Shown here piece by piece: positions 9,606 through 20,914 of a stretch of 64,000 nt of DNA (position 1 is the stretch's first letter; every line of letters starts with the position of its first letter). The notes under the pieces were generated by a model, which made no database searches, was not told the origin of the DNA, and saw only the letters and a program-made list of their open reading frames with translations. This stretch comes from Succinatimonas sp. UBA6849. GTDB lineage: Bacteria > Pseudomonadota > Gammaproteobacteria > Enterobacterales > Succinivibrionaceae. The DNA lies in the NCBI GenBank assembly GCA_002449335.1, contig DKDL01000050.1:11417-75416 (forward strand). Reading direction: 5' to 3'. A program made the position numbers and the translations under genes.

Positions 9606-10022
9606 CTATTCTTTAATATGAGATAAAGCTAAAGCAAAAACTGATTCAACATGAGAGTCATTTAGAGCATAGAATACCTTTCTTCCATCTCTTTTAACTC
9701 TTACAAGTTTGTTAATTCTCATATAAGCTAATTGATGTGATACAGCAGATTTGCTCAAACCAACAAGAGTAGCTATATCGCTTACGCACAGCCATTTGTG
9801 TAAGAGCATGGCATGAACCATATTTAATCTTGTAGGATCAGATAAAGCTTTGAAGAATTCACTCATCACCAAAGCATCATCTGAAGCTATCATTTGTGAT
9901 TTGATGTTATCTTTTTGAACATCATCTAATTCAACAGCCTTTTCATGGCTTAAGTCAACTGAATGGTCAGCGCCACAGTTGCATACAGGACAACCTGAGA
10001 TTTTCTTTTTATTCTCTGCCAT
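9606..10022 (-). CDS. ArsR/SmtB-family metal-sensing repressor with an alpha-5 zinc-type site
   Basis: Small winged-helix repressor of 138 residues. The DNA-reading region is SDIATLVGLSKSAVSHQLAYM, here split by its helices at about 79-98. The C-terminal helix carries DSHVESVFALALSHIKE, which fits the D-x-H-x10-H-x2-E pattern of the alpha-5 Zn(II) site of SmtB, CzrA and relatives. The N-terminus adds a Cys/His cluster (CPVCNCGADH, about 11-20) reminiscent of extra N-terminal ligands in some SmtB/CadC proteins, and WLCVSDI retains one Cys of the CadC-type ELCVCD motif. It lies 10 bases after nlpI and 75 bases before the cysteine desulfurase. Zinc is the best guess for the ligand. Confidence 0.85.
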   Translation of the reverse strand: MAENKKKISGCPVCNCGADHSVDLSHEKAVELDDVQKDNIKSQMIASDDALVMSEFFKALSDPTRLNMVHAMLLHKWLCVSDIATLVGLSKSAVSHQLAYMRINKLVRVKRDGRKVFYALNDSHVESVFALALSHIKE

Positions 10023-10032
10023 TGTTAACCTC

Positions 10033-11013
10033 TTACTCGTTCTCGGTATCTTCTAGTGGAGCTACTTTTAAGAGATTATACTTTCTCTCTAAAGCCTGCA
10101 TTTCAATATAAGCATTTCTATATTCTAAAAAGCCATACTTACGTGTAGATCTGCATAACTTAAAGTAATCATAAGCAAGCTTATCATTACCATTTTCTAA
10201 GGCTTTTTTGCCAACATAATAATAAGCTTCGCAAAGATGTTCCTGGAAAAGATCTTCATCGTCTTTAACTAAAAGCATATCTTTGAAGAGCTCTTTTTGT
10301 GACATTCTACCTAAATAGTAAAGAACTAAAGCATCTCCCCAAGAGTCTTTTCTTTTAGCAGTCTGGCCTTTGATATAGTTTTGTTCAAGATTTTTTAAAG
10401 CCTTTTCTTTACCGATAACTTTCTCTTCAACAAAGTACATAGAGAGCATTCTGTAAGGATCAGTAGGATCTGTGTTAAAGAATACCTTCATATCATCTAC
10501 AGCCATCTTGTAGTGACGGGTGTAGTACATTACAAAAGCACGATTTAAATATGGATAGGTGCTGGCCTTTTTCTTATCTAACTCAATGGCTGAATCAAAG
10601 GCATCGCAAGCCTCAGCAATTCGACCTTCTTTAAAGAAATAGATACCTAAGAGCTCATATGGACGGGCAAAGCCAGGCTTATTGACAATAGAATTCATGA
10701 GCATGAATCTTGCCATTGCCTCAAGTCCTAAATCGTCATAAACGGAGCCGACCTCATAAAATAGCTCAGCCTTATCCTCAGCTGACTTTGCGTCTGATTC
10801 TAAGATCATTAACAGATTAGTCAGAATATTCTGTTCACGAGTTAAGCTTTTTTCAGAAATAGATGCAGTGTAGACATATTCAGAAGGAACAGTAATCGCC
10901 CCTTCAAGATCTAATTTAGATGATGAAGTGAAGTTTTGGCAACCTGTTAAGGCCATTAAGGCAACAAGACCCATACCTGTTGCTAGGGAATGGGTCTTTA
11001 AAAATCTAAACAT
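10033..11013 (-). CDS. nlpI: TPR lipoprotein NlpI
   Basis: Outer-membrane lipoprotein with tetratricopeptide repeats. In E. coli NlpI is an adaptor for peptidoglycan hydrolases and the Prc protease. The N-terminus is a lipoprotein signal ending LMALTGC, with the lipidated Cys at about residue 25. TPR units follow, including AELFYEVGSVYDDLGLEAMA, RPYELLGIYFFKEGRI and YLNRAFVMYYTRHYKMAVDD. The pattern LDP-like spacing, LGRMS and YYVGKKALENG follow the enterobacterial protein segment by segment, and 326 residues compare with 294. It follows secF by 20 bases, so its synthesis may be tied to the Sec export operon. Family call good; partner set here unknown. Confidence 0.85.
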   Translation of the reverse strand: MFRFLKTHSLATGMGLVALMALTGCQNFTSSSKLDLEGAITVPSEYVYTASISEKSLTREQNILTNLLMILESDAKSAEDKAELFYEVGSVYDDLGLEAMARFMLMNSIVNKPGFARPYELLGIYFFKEGRIAEACDAFDSAIELDKKKASTYPYLNRAFVMYYTRHYKMAVDDMKVFFNTDPTDPYRMLSMYFVEEKVIGKEKALKNLEQNYIKGQTAKRKDSWGDALVLYYLGRMSQKELFKDMLLVKDDEDLFQEHLCEAYYYVGKKALENGNDKLAYDYFKLCRSTRKYGFLEYRNAYIEMQALERKYNLLKVAPLEDTENE

Positions 11014-11033
11014 TATTTATCTTATTTTCTGTA

Positions 11034-11981
11034 TCAGTCCATGGTTTCATAACCATCTGACTCTTTCTTTTCGACCTTTACAGGAACTAAGTTTTCTCTC
11101 TTAATTCCTAAGATTAAAGCCCAAGTTGAAGCCACATAGATTGATGAAATAGTACCAAATACAATACCAACAAACAATGCTAAGGCGAAACCATAAATCA
11201 TTTCACCACCAAATATCATTAAAGATATAACGGTGATAAGGGTTGTGCCTGAGGTGATGATGGTTCTTGATAAAGTTTCTGTAATAGAAATATTGAACAC
11301 ATCATACATAGAGGTATTACGAGGTAAGTTAACTGCATTTTCACGGATACGATCGAACACCACGATCTTATCGTTTAGTGAGTAACCTACAACGGTTAAA
11401 ACCGCAGCTAATACAGTTAAGTCGTATTCAATCTGCATTACAGAGAACACACCTAAAACCACGATAACATCGTATGCCAGAGAAATAACCGCACCAGTTG
11501 CCATACGCCACTCGAAACGGAAGGCAACGTAAGCTAGAATTGCAATTAAAGATACAACGATAGCTAAGATACCGCTTTCAACAAGTTCCTCACCTACAGC
11601 AGGACCTACGTACTCAGAACGGCTTAATTTTACGTTCGCATCGATAGTTCTTGAGGCTGCCATTACTTTGTTAGTAACAGTCTGCTGGTCTAAGCCCTCT
11701 TTAGGAGCAACTCTAACCATCACATCTTTTTGAGAACCAAAGTGCTGTGTGGTACCTACGATGCCTTCTTTAGCATAGGCATCTTTTACCTGATTAAGAT
11801 CAACACCATCTGTGTATTCAGTTTCAACCACAATACCGCCGGTGAAATCAAGACCCCAGTTAAGGCCTTTTGTACACATAGCGACAATGCTTCCGATTAC
11901 CAAGGCAATGCAGATTAACTCTACAGTGCCCTTGATCTTCATAAACGGAATAACTGTACCGTCTTTAATAAACTGTAACAT
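11034..11981 (-). CDS. secF: Protein translocase subunit SecF
   Basis: Inner-membrane component of the SecDF-YajC accessory complex, which uses the proton motive force to pull exported proteins through SecYEG. It has 315 residues with six predicted membrane helices, the N-terminal motif GLNWGLDFTGGIVVE, and the RND-like segments VVGYSLNDKIVVFDRIRE and TLITVISLMIFGG. It starts 11 bases after secD, as in the conserved yajC-secD-secF order. All family landmarks are present and length is normal. Confidence 0.96.
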   Translation of the reverse strand: MLQFIKDGTVIPFMKIKGTVELICIALVIGSIVAMCTKGLNWGLDFTGGIVVETEYTDGVDLNQVKDAYAKEGIVGTTQHFGSQKDVMVRVAPKEGLDQQTVTNKVMAASRTIDANVKLSRSEYVGPAVGEELVESGILAIVVSLIAILAYVAFRFEWRMATGAVISLAYDVIVVLGVFSVMQIEYDLTVLAAVLTVVGYSLNDKIVVFDRIRENAVNLPRNTSMYDVFNISITETLSRTIITSGTTLITVISLMIFGGEMIYGFALALFVGIVFGTISSIYVASTWALILGIKRENLVPVKVEKKESDGYETMD

Positions 11982-11992
11982 GAACTTGTCTC

Positions 11993-13867
11993 CTAAATGT
12001 ACAGCTTCTTAATGTTACGTCCGCCGTAGATGATATTAACTACAGCACGGCAAGCTGTAACAGCAGTAAACATTGAGCTTGCAAGACCAATCATCAGTAC
12101 TAAAGCGAAGCCCTTAACAGCACCTGTACCTACCATGAACAGGATCAAAGCTGTGATGAATGAGGTAATGTTAGAATCGGCAATGGTTACGAATGCTCTA
12201 GCATAACCTTCATTGATAGCCTGCTGAATCGGTCTACCATGTCTGATTTCCTCACGGATACGCTCGTAAATCAGCACGTTAGCATCAACTGCCATACCCA
12301 GTGTTAACACGATACCTGCAATACCAGGTAAGGTCATGGTTGCACCAGGAATTAAAGACATCACACCTACTAGCAGTACTAAGTTAAAGAGCAGAGCTAA
12401 GTTTGCAATTAAACCGAATGACTTGTAGTAGATAATCATGAAGACGAACAGGAAAGCCACGCCGTAGAGCATAGCCTTTAAGCCGTTTTCAATATTCTGC
12501 TGACCTAATGAAGGACCGATGGTTCTTTCTTCAACAATCTGAATAGGAGCAATCAGAGCACCAGCTCTTAATAACAGAGCTAGGTTATGAGCTTCTTTAG
12601 GTGAATCCAAACCAGTGATTCTGAAGTTTGAACCTAAACGTGACTGAATGGTTGCCACGTTAATCATTCTTTCAATCTTCTTGAACTTAGGCTTGTAGTT
12701 AGGCTCACCAGGTTTTGGAGCATTAGGATCGGTTGATGGAACAACTACATATTCAATGAAGTTGGTACCCATTGGCTTACCAATATTGTCTTTAGTGAAG
12801 TTAGACATAATGGTACCGCCACGAGAATCTAAGCTAATATTAACCTGTGGACGACCGTTTTCATCAGCGCTTGAGCTTGCATCAACAATATGATCACCAG
12901 TTAAAACAACCTGCTTTTGAACTACTACAGGATAGCCCTTAGCATCGTTGATAACCTCAGTACCAGCTGGTACGTGACCTGCAGCTGCTGCCTGAACATC
13001 AGCATTTGAATCAACAAGTCTGAATTCTAGGGTTGCAGTTGCACCTAAGATTTCTTTTGCTCTTGCAGTATCCTGAACACCAGGTAGCTCAACTACTAAT
13101 CTGTCAGCACCCTGTCTTTGAACTAAAGGTTCTGCTACACCTAACTCGTTAACACGGTTACGGATAATATTGATGTTCTGATCAACAGCATTAGTACGAA
13201 CTTCTGACAGTTTTGCAGGAGTCATTGTTGCTCTTACAAAATACTTGTCACCGATATCCTGTGATACCACTGTAAAGTCCTTGTGGTTGGTCTCAAGAAC
13301 TTTTTTAGCATTGTCACGAGTCTCTTCGTCTTTGAACTCAACTAATACGTAGTCGTTTTCAGCCTTAACTCCTGTCAAACGGATACCACGATTACGTAGC
13401 TCAGTTCTAAAGTCGTTTGTAAGCTGAGTTCTCATCTTCTTCATAGCTTCTTCCATGTCAACTTCCATTAAGAAGTGAACACCACCACGAAGATCAAGAC
13501 CTAACTTTAATGGATGCATACCAATTGCTCTCATCCAAGCTGGAGTTGCAGGAGCTAAGTTTAATGCAACCACATAATTCTCACCTAACTGCTTGGTTAC
13601 AATTTCTCTTGCAGTTAACTGTGAATCGGTATTGTTAAAACGGATTAGAAGCTGGCTGTTCTCAAACTCGTAGTTACCTTCAAGGTTCTTTGCATCTAAT
13701 GAAGCTTTGATTGAATCTACTGTTTTCTGATCGAGTTCGGTGCCGTGGCTTCCTGAAATCTGCAGAGCAGGATCTTCACCGTATAGATTTGGGAGGGAAT
13801 AGAAAAAACCAATGGCAATAATTAAAAATACCATTATGTTTTTCCACAAAGGGAATTTGTTTAACAC
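11993..13867 (-). CDS. secD: Protein translocase subunit SecD
   Basis: Large SecDF subunit with six membrane helices and a long periplasmic domain. The 624 residues begin [20 protein letters not shown] at a GTG start (13867), preferred because it gives the conserved family N-terminus and is preceded by [22 protein letters not shown] and the C-terminal [17 protein letters not shown] are family hallmarks. It lies 69 bases after yajC, and that gap contains a terminator-like hairpin whose arm could also pair with bases between the ribosome site and this GTG (see the entry at 13871-13919). Secretion-responsive control of secD is plausible but inferred only from structure. Confidence 0.96.
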   Translation of the reverse strand: MLNKFPLWKNIMVFLIIAIGFFYSLPNLYGEDPALQISGSHGTELDQKTVDSIKASLDAKNLEGNYEFENSQLLIRFNNTDSQLTAREIVTKQLGENYVVALNLAPATPAWMRAIGMHPLKLGLDLRGGVHFLMEVDMEEAMKKMRTQLTNDFRTELRNRGIRLTGVKAENDYVLVEFKDEETRDNAKKVLETNHKDFTVVSQDIGDKYFVRATMTPAKLSEVRTNAVDQNINIIRNRVNELGVAEPLVQRQGADRLVVELPGVQDTARAKEILGATATLEFRLVDSNADVQAAAAGHVPAGTEVINDAKGYPVVVQKQVVLTGDHIVDASSSADENGRPQVNISLDSRGGTIMSNFTKDNIGKPMGTNFIEYVVVPSTDPNAPKPGEPNYKPKFKKIERMINVATIQSRLGSNFRITGLDSPKEAHNLALLLRAGALIAPIQIVEERTIGPSLGQQNIENGLKAMLYGVAFLFVFMIIYYKSFGLIANLALLFNLVLLVGVMSLIPGATMTLPGIAGIVLTLGMAVDANVLIYERIREEIRHGRPIQQAINEGYARAFVTIADSNITSFITALILFMVGTGAVKGFALVLMIGLASSMFTAVTACRAVVNIIYGGRNIKKLYI

Positions 13868-13870
13868 TGT

Positions 13871-13919
13871 TAGCTACCCTCAAAGTAAAAAAACACAAAG
13901 CTACCGGTTAAGGTAGCTT
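13871..13919 (-). promoter_or_regulatory. Terminator-like hairpin with alternative pairing in the secD leader
   Basis: On the minus strand AAGCTACC (13919-13912) pairs with GGTAGCTT (13905-13898), then an eight-base T-run follows: a good intrinsic terminator inside the yajC-secD gap. A second GGTAGCT copy (13877-13871) lies between the GAGGGT ribosome site and the GTG start of secD and could pair with the same upstream arm instead. This could be an attenuator or an on/off leader. Confidence 0.55.
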
Positions 13920-13936
13920 CATTTATGGATTAAAAA

Positions 13937-14314
13937 TTATTTTGAATTTTTAGGAGCACTTACAGACTTGTCTACAGCAACAGCCTCTAAAGTTCCCTTT
14001 GGCAGAACTGCTACAACATAGTTGCGCTTGATCTGCATTACAACACCACTAGAAACAGAAACTAAAACATATTCCTTGTTGTCTGGTAGCTTAACAATAC
14101 GGCCAGCGATACCGCCGTTAGTTAAAACCTCATCGCCTACTGCTAAGTTATCTAATAACTTCTGCATCTCTTTACGCTTCTTGTTGTTTGGACGCATAAA
14201 GAAGAAGTAAACAGCGATCATACAGATGGTCAGCACAATGATCATACTGAAATCACCCTGCTGTGCTGGATTTGCAGCAGCATCAGCTGCAAATGCGGTT
14301 GGAATAATGCTCAT
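13937..14314 (-). CDS. yajC: SecDF accessory membrane protein YajC
   Basis: Single-span inner-membrane protein that joins SecDF. The 125 residues start MSIIPTAFAADAAANP, followed by one membrane helix (FSMIIVLTICMIAVYFFFM, about 22-40), then the cytoplasmic signature RPNNKKRKEMQKLL and GDEVLTNGGIAGRI. Position between tgt and secD matches the widespread queA-tgt-yajC-secDF order. The 224-base gap before it holds an AT-rich hairpin with a T-run (14342-14359), so yajC may have its own leader control. Confidence 0.95.
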   Translation of the reverse strand: MSIIPTAFAADAAANPAQQGDFSMIIVLTICMIAVYFFFMRPNNKKRKEMQKLLDNLAVGDEVLTNGGIAGRIVKLPDNKEYVLVSVSSGVVMQIKRNYVVAVLPKGTLEAVAVDKSVSAPKNSK

Positions 14315-14341
14315 ATTTTTTTCCTGTAGTTAATAAAAATA

Positions 14342-14408
14342 TCAAAGATAATTCTTTGAAATCATGCAGATTTTTAAATTTAAACTGTCTTAAAAATAAA
14401 GATCTGCA
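14342..14408 (-). promoter_or_regulatory. Structured leader ahead of yajC
   Basis: Two inverted repeats lie in the tgt-yajC gap: TGCAGAT (14365-14371) with ATCTGCA (14402-14408), and TCAAAGA (14342-14348) with TCTTTGA (14353-14359, 4-base loop). On the minus strand the second hairpin is followed by TATTTTTATT, 27 bases ahead of the yajC ATG. It may be a weak terminator or attenuator. The rest of the gap is AT-rich; a TATACT (-10-like) box is visible on the minus strand but has no convincing -35 element. Confidence 0.35.
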
Positions 14409-14538
14409 CTGACATAAATTGGTTGTTAGAAGCTAAATTTAATCTTAAAGATTAATCTTATATCACTAGCTTTCAAACAGACATCACAAAAGTATATCAC
14501 AGTTTATGCACAAATCTATTCATGCGCAAAATTGTCAC

Positions 14539-15708
<1,170 letters not shown>

Positions 15709-15709
15709 C

Positions 15710-15735
15710 TATCAAATTGTTTATATCAAATTGTT
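15710..15735. repeat. 12-base direct repeat between queA and tgt
   Basis: TATCAAATTGTT occurs at 15710-15721 and again at 15724-15735, a 14-base period. It lies in the short queA-tgt spacer and is probably a small duplication with no evident role. Confidence 0.6.
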
Positions 15736-15742
15736 AGCTTAT

Positions 15743-16822
15743 TTAAGCAGATGGTGGAAGATCATTTAAAGCATCTTCATTCTTCTGAATAAACATACAG
15801 TCACCGTAGCTAAAGAACTTATATTTCTCATCTACAGCGTGCTTATAAGCATTCATAGTATGTTTGTAACCTGCAAAAGCACTTACTAACATAATTAGAG
15901 TTGATTCTGGCAAATGGAAATTAGTGATCAGGCAGTCGATTACTTGATATTTATAGCCAGGATAAATAAAGATTGAAGTGTCGTTTGCAAAAGGCACAAT
16001 CTCGTCTTTTGCTCCAATGCTCTTAGCATAGGTAGCAGCAGACTCTAGTGATCTTACAGCTGTAGTACCTACAGCAATTACTCTATGACCTGACTTGTGG
16101 GTATCAATAACAGCTTTTGCTACATCCTCAGACAAATGCACAAATTCTTTGTGCATATGATGCTTTAGGATGTCATCTTCACGTACAGGCTGGAAAGTAC
16201 CTGCACCTACATGTAAAGTTACAAAGGCCATGTTAATGCCCATTGTCTTTAACTCTGCTAACTGCTTTTCATCAAAATGCAGACCAGCTGTAGGAGCTGC
16301 AACCGCACCTGGAACTTTTGAGTAAACAGTCTGATAACGCTCTCTGTCTAAAGACTCATCAGGTCTTTCAATATATGGAGGAAGTGGAATATGACCTACT
16401 TCATAGAGGATATCTAATAATGATTTATCCCCTACGGTTTCAATCTTGAAAAGATCACCGTCTCGTCCGGTTACAGTTACATCATAACCGCCATCGATGT
16501 GAATTACAGTACCAGCCTTAGGAGCCTTACTTGCCTTGATATGGCTTAAAGCTGTACTATCACCGGTCATTCTTTCAATTAAGAATTCACAAGCACCACC
16601 GGTGTCTTTTTTACCGTACAGACGGGCAGGAATAACCTTGGTGTCATTAAAAACTAATAAATCACCAGGTTTTAAGAATTCTTTTAAATCATAAAAGTGC
16701 TTATCCATTAAAGAACCATCTTTACCGTCTAAGCACAGCATTCTGCATGCGGTTCTTTCTTTACTAGGATATTCTGCAATCAGCTCTAATGGCAGATCGA
16801 AATTAAAATCACTGCGTAACAA
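15743..16822 (-). CDS. queA: tRNA preQ1(34) S-adenosylmethionine ribosyltransferase-isomerase
   Basis: Transfers and isomerises the ribosyl part of SAM onto preQ1-tRNA to give epoxyqueuosine. The 359 residues show [30 protein letters not shown] and [13 protein letters not shown], all family signatures. The start is a TTG at 16822, preceded at four bases by AGGA; the resulting [19 protein letters not shown] is the canonical QueA N-terminus and no in-frame ATG fits as well. First gene of the queA-tgt-yajC-secDF series. Confidence 0.96.
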   Translation of the reverse strand: MLRSDFNFDLPLELIAEYPSKERTACRMLCLDGKDGSLMDKHFYDLKEFLKPGDLLVFNDTKVIPARLYGKKDTGGACEFLIERMTGDSTALSHIKASKAPKAGTVIHIDGGYDVTVTGRDGDLFKIETVGDKSLLDILYEVGHIPLPPYIERPDESLDRERYQTVYSKVPGAVAAPTAGLHFDEKQLAELKTMGINMAFVTLHVGAGTFQPVREDDILKHHMHKEFVHLSEDVAKAVIDTHKSGHRVIAVGTTAVRSLESAATYAKSIGAKDEIVPFANDTSIFIYPGYKYQVIDCLITNFHLPESTLIMLVSAFAGYKHTMNAYKHAVDEKYKFFSYGDCMFIQKNEDALNDLPPSA

Positions 16823-16974
16823 TTTGTCCTGTCCTAATTATCTAGTTATTCTGTCCTAAATATCTAGTCTCAAATTTCTATGGCTAAAATTTACTGACCT
16901 CTTTACAACGGGGCGTATTTTAGCATTTATGCAGCAGTTTTTTACATTCAATCTACCTAGATTTAGTAATAGTT

Positions 16975-18633
16975 TTATCCTAGCTTTTCAAATTCCTGGG
17001 AATACTCTTTGCTATCAAAGAGTTTGTTAAACAGAGCAAAAGATACTTTCTCAAGCTCTGAGGCGTTTTCTAATACCTGAGCTTTTTCAAACAGCTTTAA
17101 GATAAGACTTGAGCGAATAGACAGACCATAGATTTCAATATTTCTTTTTTTAGCATACTTAAAACAGGAATCGACGTTGTTGACACTGTCTGGCATACCG
17201 TCTGTAATCACCAAGATGATGTTACGTCTGCATTCTAACTTTTCAATTTTCTCAAATGCATACCAAAGACCTTGTGCCAAAGGTGTAGAGCCTCTCGGTC
17301 TCTGATCAAATCTTGAGGCTACACGTGAGACCTTTTCGTTATCTCGAAGTGCAATCTCGTACTCTGAGGTCTGACCAGGAAAATAAGTTGCCATAGTCTT
17401 AATACCATCAATACCTTCTAAAGCCATACAGATCATAAGAGCAACCTTACAGGCCTCTTCACATCTTGTAAACTCAAGTCCGTCTGAGGTTAACATTGAA
17501 CTTGAGACATCAACTAAGATATGTACAGAAGTTGAAAAACCACTGTTTGAGACTCTGTCTTTAAAAATATTCTGTTCCCCAACACATACCTTTTGTGCCT
17601 TTAAAGGATCAACTCTGGTGCCCTTATCCGTGGTAAAACCAAAAGCTTCAACATAACTTCTTACTTTCATGTTCAAAGCTCGACGTAGTGAATATGAGCT
17701 ATCAACTTGTCTTATGTAGTCTTGTCGTCCTGGCAGGCACTCTTTTTCATTGAATAAACCTAAATCCTCACGAGAGGAGCTTGATTGTCCAGTACCATTT
17801 TCTTCGACAATCTTAGCTGCGCTCTGACTTGGAGTTGCATTGCTAGGATCACCTTTGGTTGCAAGCTTTAATTTGAGTAACTCTTTTATAAATTGCTTCT
17901 GATGTTCATCTTTAATCGTTCCATGCTTATCTTCATACTCGCGAAGTTCATCATTAAGTTTCTCTTCAGACATGAACTTCAATCTTTCATTTTTAAATTC
18001 AATCTCATCTGAAGCTAAGATTGCATAAATCTTATCTACAAAGTACAGCACTTCTTTTGAGGATTTTGCCTTTGAGCATTCTTTTGTAAGCTTGGCTATT
18101 CTTTTTACGAGACGCTCTTTTATTCTCTTTTTTAAATGAATATAAAGAGTAAGTGCTCTTTTTCTTGAGGAGAAAAAGTGCTGACAGTGAACTTGAGAAT
18201 AAGCTTGGATGAAAGATAAGACCACATTTAGAACGTTTATCTTTGAAACGTTCTGACAAAAGGTCTGCCAGTCATTTTCATAATAGTCATTTAATAATGA
18301 CAGATTCTCATACACACCGATGTATTCTCGAGAGATCAAAGCTTCAATACGGCTATCTTCTAAGATATTAAATAAAGAAAATCGTAATAGATCATCTCTT
18401 ACAAATTCACTTTTTATCAGCTTAAAGTCAGTGTAGCGCACATGAGCTGACTCATGAGCTAAATAACCATAGGCAAGTCTTGCCTTAGCGGGATTGTTAA
18501 TATCAAGTCTTGGTATGGTAATAGTCTCGCCATTGGTGTAAGCAGAGGTACCCTGCATTCTTACCGATACACCAAACATCTTAGAGTAGTTATTAACCAT
18601 AATGGGTAGAGCATTACTGATGTGGTTATTCAT
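16975..18633 (-). CDS. CobT-like protein: HExxH metallopeptidase-like N-terminus plus C-terminal VWA domain
   Basis: The 552 residues combine an N-terminal LAHESAHVRYTDF (H60-E61-x2-H64) followed by NILEDSRIEAL (about 89-99), a pattern resembling a zinc-binding HExxH with a downstream Glu, and a C-terminal von Willebrand A domain with MIDAS motif DVSSS (about 366-370), SRFDQRPRGSTPL and VITDGMPD. A charged, helical middle links them. The layout resembles the CobT subunit of cobaltochelatase-type complexes and related VWA proteins, which normally pair with a MoxR/CobS AAA+ ATPase; none is encoded nearby. Nothing here indicates cobalamin synthesis, so I give no function. It is a lone gene between queA and a divergent chemoreceptor. 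The start is supported by GCAGGATC seven bases upstream. Confidence 0.65.
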   Translation of the reverse strand: MNNHISNALPIMVNNYSKMFGVSVRMQGTSAYTNGETITIPRLDINNPAKARLAYGYLAHESAHVRYTDFKLIKSEFVRDDLLRFSLFNILEDSRIEALISREYIGVYENLSLLNDYYENDWQTFCQNVSKINVLNVVLSFIQAYSQVHCQHFFSSRKRALTLYIHLKKRIKERLVKRIAKLTKECSKAKSSKEVLYFVDKIYAILASDEIEFKNERLKFMSEEKLNDELREYEDKHGTIKDEHQKQFIKELLKLKLATKGDPSNATPSQSAAKIVEENGTGQSSSSREDLGLFNEKECLPGRQDYIRQVDSSYSLRRALNMKVRSYVEAFGFTTDKGTRVDPLKAQKVCVGEQNIFKDRVSNSGFSTSVHILVDVSSSMLTSDGLEFTRCEEACKVALMICMALEGIDGIKTMATYFPGQTSEYEIALRDNEKVSRVASRFDQRPRGSTPLAQGLWYAFEKIEKLECRRNIILVITDGMPDSVNNVDSCFKYAKKRNIEIYGLSIRSSLILKLFEKAQVLENASELEKVSFALFNKLFDSKEYSQEFEKLG

Positions 18634-19133
18634 AAAGATCCTGCCTGTAGCTATTGTTTTTTGGAGTCTAGTTTGATTAAGACTGAGTTTTTAATGAAAA
18701 CTATGTTTGTCGTCTTTTGGCAGGTATTATCTCTGAGAGATTTTTGTAGCTTATAAAATTACTGACAAAATATGCAATTTTTAAGCATTATCTTGATAAT
18801 TTTTCTAAATTTAGCAATTTTTAGAGCGTTTTTGCTTACTTTTAGAAGAATATAAAAGCAGAACTTGAGTTTTGAGTAACTAGCTATTTTTAGATAAGAA
18901 AAGGCTTTTCTTTATAAAATAGCGCGCTCATTTATGAATTTTGTACTAGAAAAAGAATGACAATGATCACTCTTCCTTCATCATTTTTGATAAAGAAAAT
19001 CTTTTTATGAAGATCTTAATCTCTATTCGATCCATAATTATCACCTAAGAGCGCTTTGTCTTTAGCGAGCAACAGATTTTGAGAACTTATATCTCGTGCT
19101 CTTCTCGTTATAACTATATAAAAGGCATTAAAT
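18634..19133. other. 500-base AT-rich divergent intergenic region
   Basis: This gap separates the minus-strand CobT-like gene from the plus-strand chemoreceptor. It is AT-rich with several T-runs and contains no credible coding frame, RNA gene or strong inverted repeat. Promoters for both flanking genes are presumably here, but I see no hexamer pair, including a flagellar sigma-28 type, that I would defend. Confidence 0.5.
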
Positions 19134-20705
19134 ATGAGAAATAATCAGCCTGTAGTGGATGTAGAAATTAAATTTCCTGATGATCCTAATGCGAAGATCA
19201 TCTCTGTAACCGATACTCACGGCATCATTACTGATGTTAATCAGACTTTTATTGATATGTGTGGTTTTTCAAGAGAAGAACTTATAGGTCAGCCTCACAA
19301 TATCATCAGACACCCAGATATGCCTTCTGCTGTATTCAAGCTTATGTGGGATACCTTAAAGAAAGGTAAACCTTTCATGGGCATCATCAAAAACCGCCAT
19401 AAAGACGGTCGTTACTATTGGGTTAATGCCTTTATTATTCCAATTACCAACGGTGGCAAGATTGTAGGTTATGAGTCTGTAAGAACCAGAGCTACAGATG
19501 AGGAGATTGCTAACGCTAAGGCAACCTATGCCAAGATGAACTCTGGCTCCAAGTTAAGTACCTATTCTGTATTTAATTCTTATGACATCTACTATGGCAT
19601 CTTAACTTTAATTGCCTTTATCTACGCTTTGTACGACCAGTCTATTATCTCTATCATCCTTACAGGTGTAATCGGTGCCTTTACTGCTTACAGCATGCTT
19701 TCTAAAAAGAACCGCTTTATCACAAGACTTATTGAAAAGAATGAGATGCAGGCAGATCCTGTATCCCTGGCAATCTATGCTCCAGGTGGCACTGATACAG
19801 ACAGAGCTTCCTTTGCTATAAAGTGCCGTGAGAAATATGTTGATGCAATTTTAACCAGAGTTAAAGAAGCATCATCTAGATTAAATCAGTTAGCAGAGCA
19901 GAATCTTGATAATGCATCTGATAGCAACAAAGATATGATTGAAAAATCAAAGCATACCAAGAAGGTTGCTAAGAACATGAACGCTGTTACTCAGACTATG
20001 CTCACTATGATGAAGGATCTTACCGACAGTGTTGCTACTACCAACGAAAGTTCAGAGCAGACCTCTTCTTTGATGCAGGCTGGTAAAGATATTTCTGAGA
20101 GAACTCTAAATGCTATTACCACATTAGACAATCAGGTTAAGAATATCGCAACCTCAATTGAGAACTTATCAGCTAAAGTCGAGGAGATTGCTCAGGCTTC
20201 AGAGCTTATTGATAAGGTATCAGATCAGACAAACTTATTAGCCCTCAATGCATCTATTGAGGCTGCTCGTGCTGGTGAAGCAGGTAAAGGCTTTGCTGTG
20301 GTAGCAGATGAGGTGCGTTCCCTGTCTTTGAGTACCCACAAGTCAACTCAGAATATTCATAACTTAATTGATGACTTCAAAGAAAAAGCTGAAGAAGCCA
20401 AGGTTATGGCTGAACACGGACTTACAGCAGCTCAAAACGGTGTAGTTGAGGTAGGTCGCAACAATGACAATGTTGAAAAGGTAGTTGAAGCTATTTCTGT
20501 AATTAAAGAGAACGCTGATAAGATGCTCAATGAGATCAACATGCACAGTGAAACTGTTCAGGGTGTAGCAGAACAGGTAAAGCAGATCTTCTCACTTACA
20601 GACGAGTCTGTTGATATCACCTCTAAGACACAGCAGGATATGCAGTACTTAAAGGATGAAGCTGATGATGTAGTTGAGATGATCTCCCGTTTCAACCGTA
20701 AGTAA
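19134..20705 (+). CDS. Methyl-accepting chemotaxis protein with N-terminal PAS domain (Aer-like)
   Basis: Signal transducer feeding CheA/CheW. The N-terminal PAS domain (about 15-120) has the Aer-type sequence [20 protein letters not shown] and [10 protein letters not shown], which binds FAD in E. coli Aer. A hydrophobic segment follows ([19 protein letters not shown] and [17 protein letters not shown], about 148-190) with no periplasmic domain, then a long coiled-coil signalling region with the conserved hairpin tip [19 protein letters not shown] and [14 protein letters not shown]. This architecture indicates internal redox or energy sensing. It is monocistronic with its own terminator. Ligand and flavin content are inferred from the Aer resemblance. 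Confidence 0.88.
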   Translation: MRNNQPVVDVEIKFPDDPNAKIISVTDTHGIITDVNQTFIDMCGFSREELIGQPHNIIRHPDMPSAVFKLMWDTLKKGKPFMGIIKNRHKDGRYYWVNAFIIPITNGGKIVGYESVRTRATDEEIANAKATYAKMNSGSKLSTYSVFNSYDIYYGILTLIAFIYALYDQSIISIILTGVIGAFTAYSMLSKKNRFITRLIEKNEMQADPVSLAIYAPGGTDTDRASFAIKCREKYVDAILTRVKEASSRLNQLAEQNLDNASDSNKDMIEKSKHTKKVAKNMNAVTQTMLTMMKDLTDSVATTNESSEQTSSLMQAGKDISERTLNAITTLDNQVKNIATSIENLSAKVEEIAQASELIDKVSDQTNLLALNASIEAARAGEAGKGFAVVADEVRSLSLSTHKSTQNIHNLIDDFKEKAEEAKVMAEHGLTAAQNGVVEVGRNNDNVEKVVEAISVIKENADKMLNEINMHSETVQGVAEQVKQIFSLTDESVDITSKTQQDMQYLKDEADDVVEMISRFNRK

Positions 20706-20722
20706 TTCGTTATCATAAAAGG

Positions 20723-20750
20723 GCCTACTTTATCTTAAGTAGGCTTTTTT
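20723..20750 (+). terminator. Rho-independent terminator after the chemoreceptor gene
   Basis: GCCTACTT (20723-20730) pairs with AAGTAGGC (20737-20744) across a 6-base loop, followed by six T. Confidence 0.9.
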
Positions 20751-20914
20751 ATGCGTAAAATTCAGGTATCAATCCACAGTAAAACAGCGACTTTTAGAGA
20801 TAAGGTGAAAAAAATTGTATGTATTCTCAATAAAATTGAGTCTTACATGAAAAAGTTACATAAAAAGAATATAGAATTATACAGAACGTATTTTAGGCAA
20901 GAATTCAGTAAGTT

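Noticed and set aside
16975..18633. Cobalamin biosynthesis cobaltochelatase subunit CobT
   Set aside because: Architecture is similar but no CobN, CobS or other cobalamin gene is nearby.
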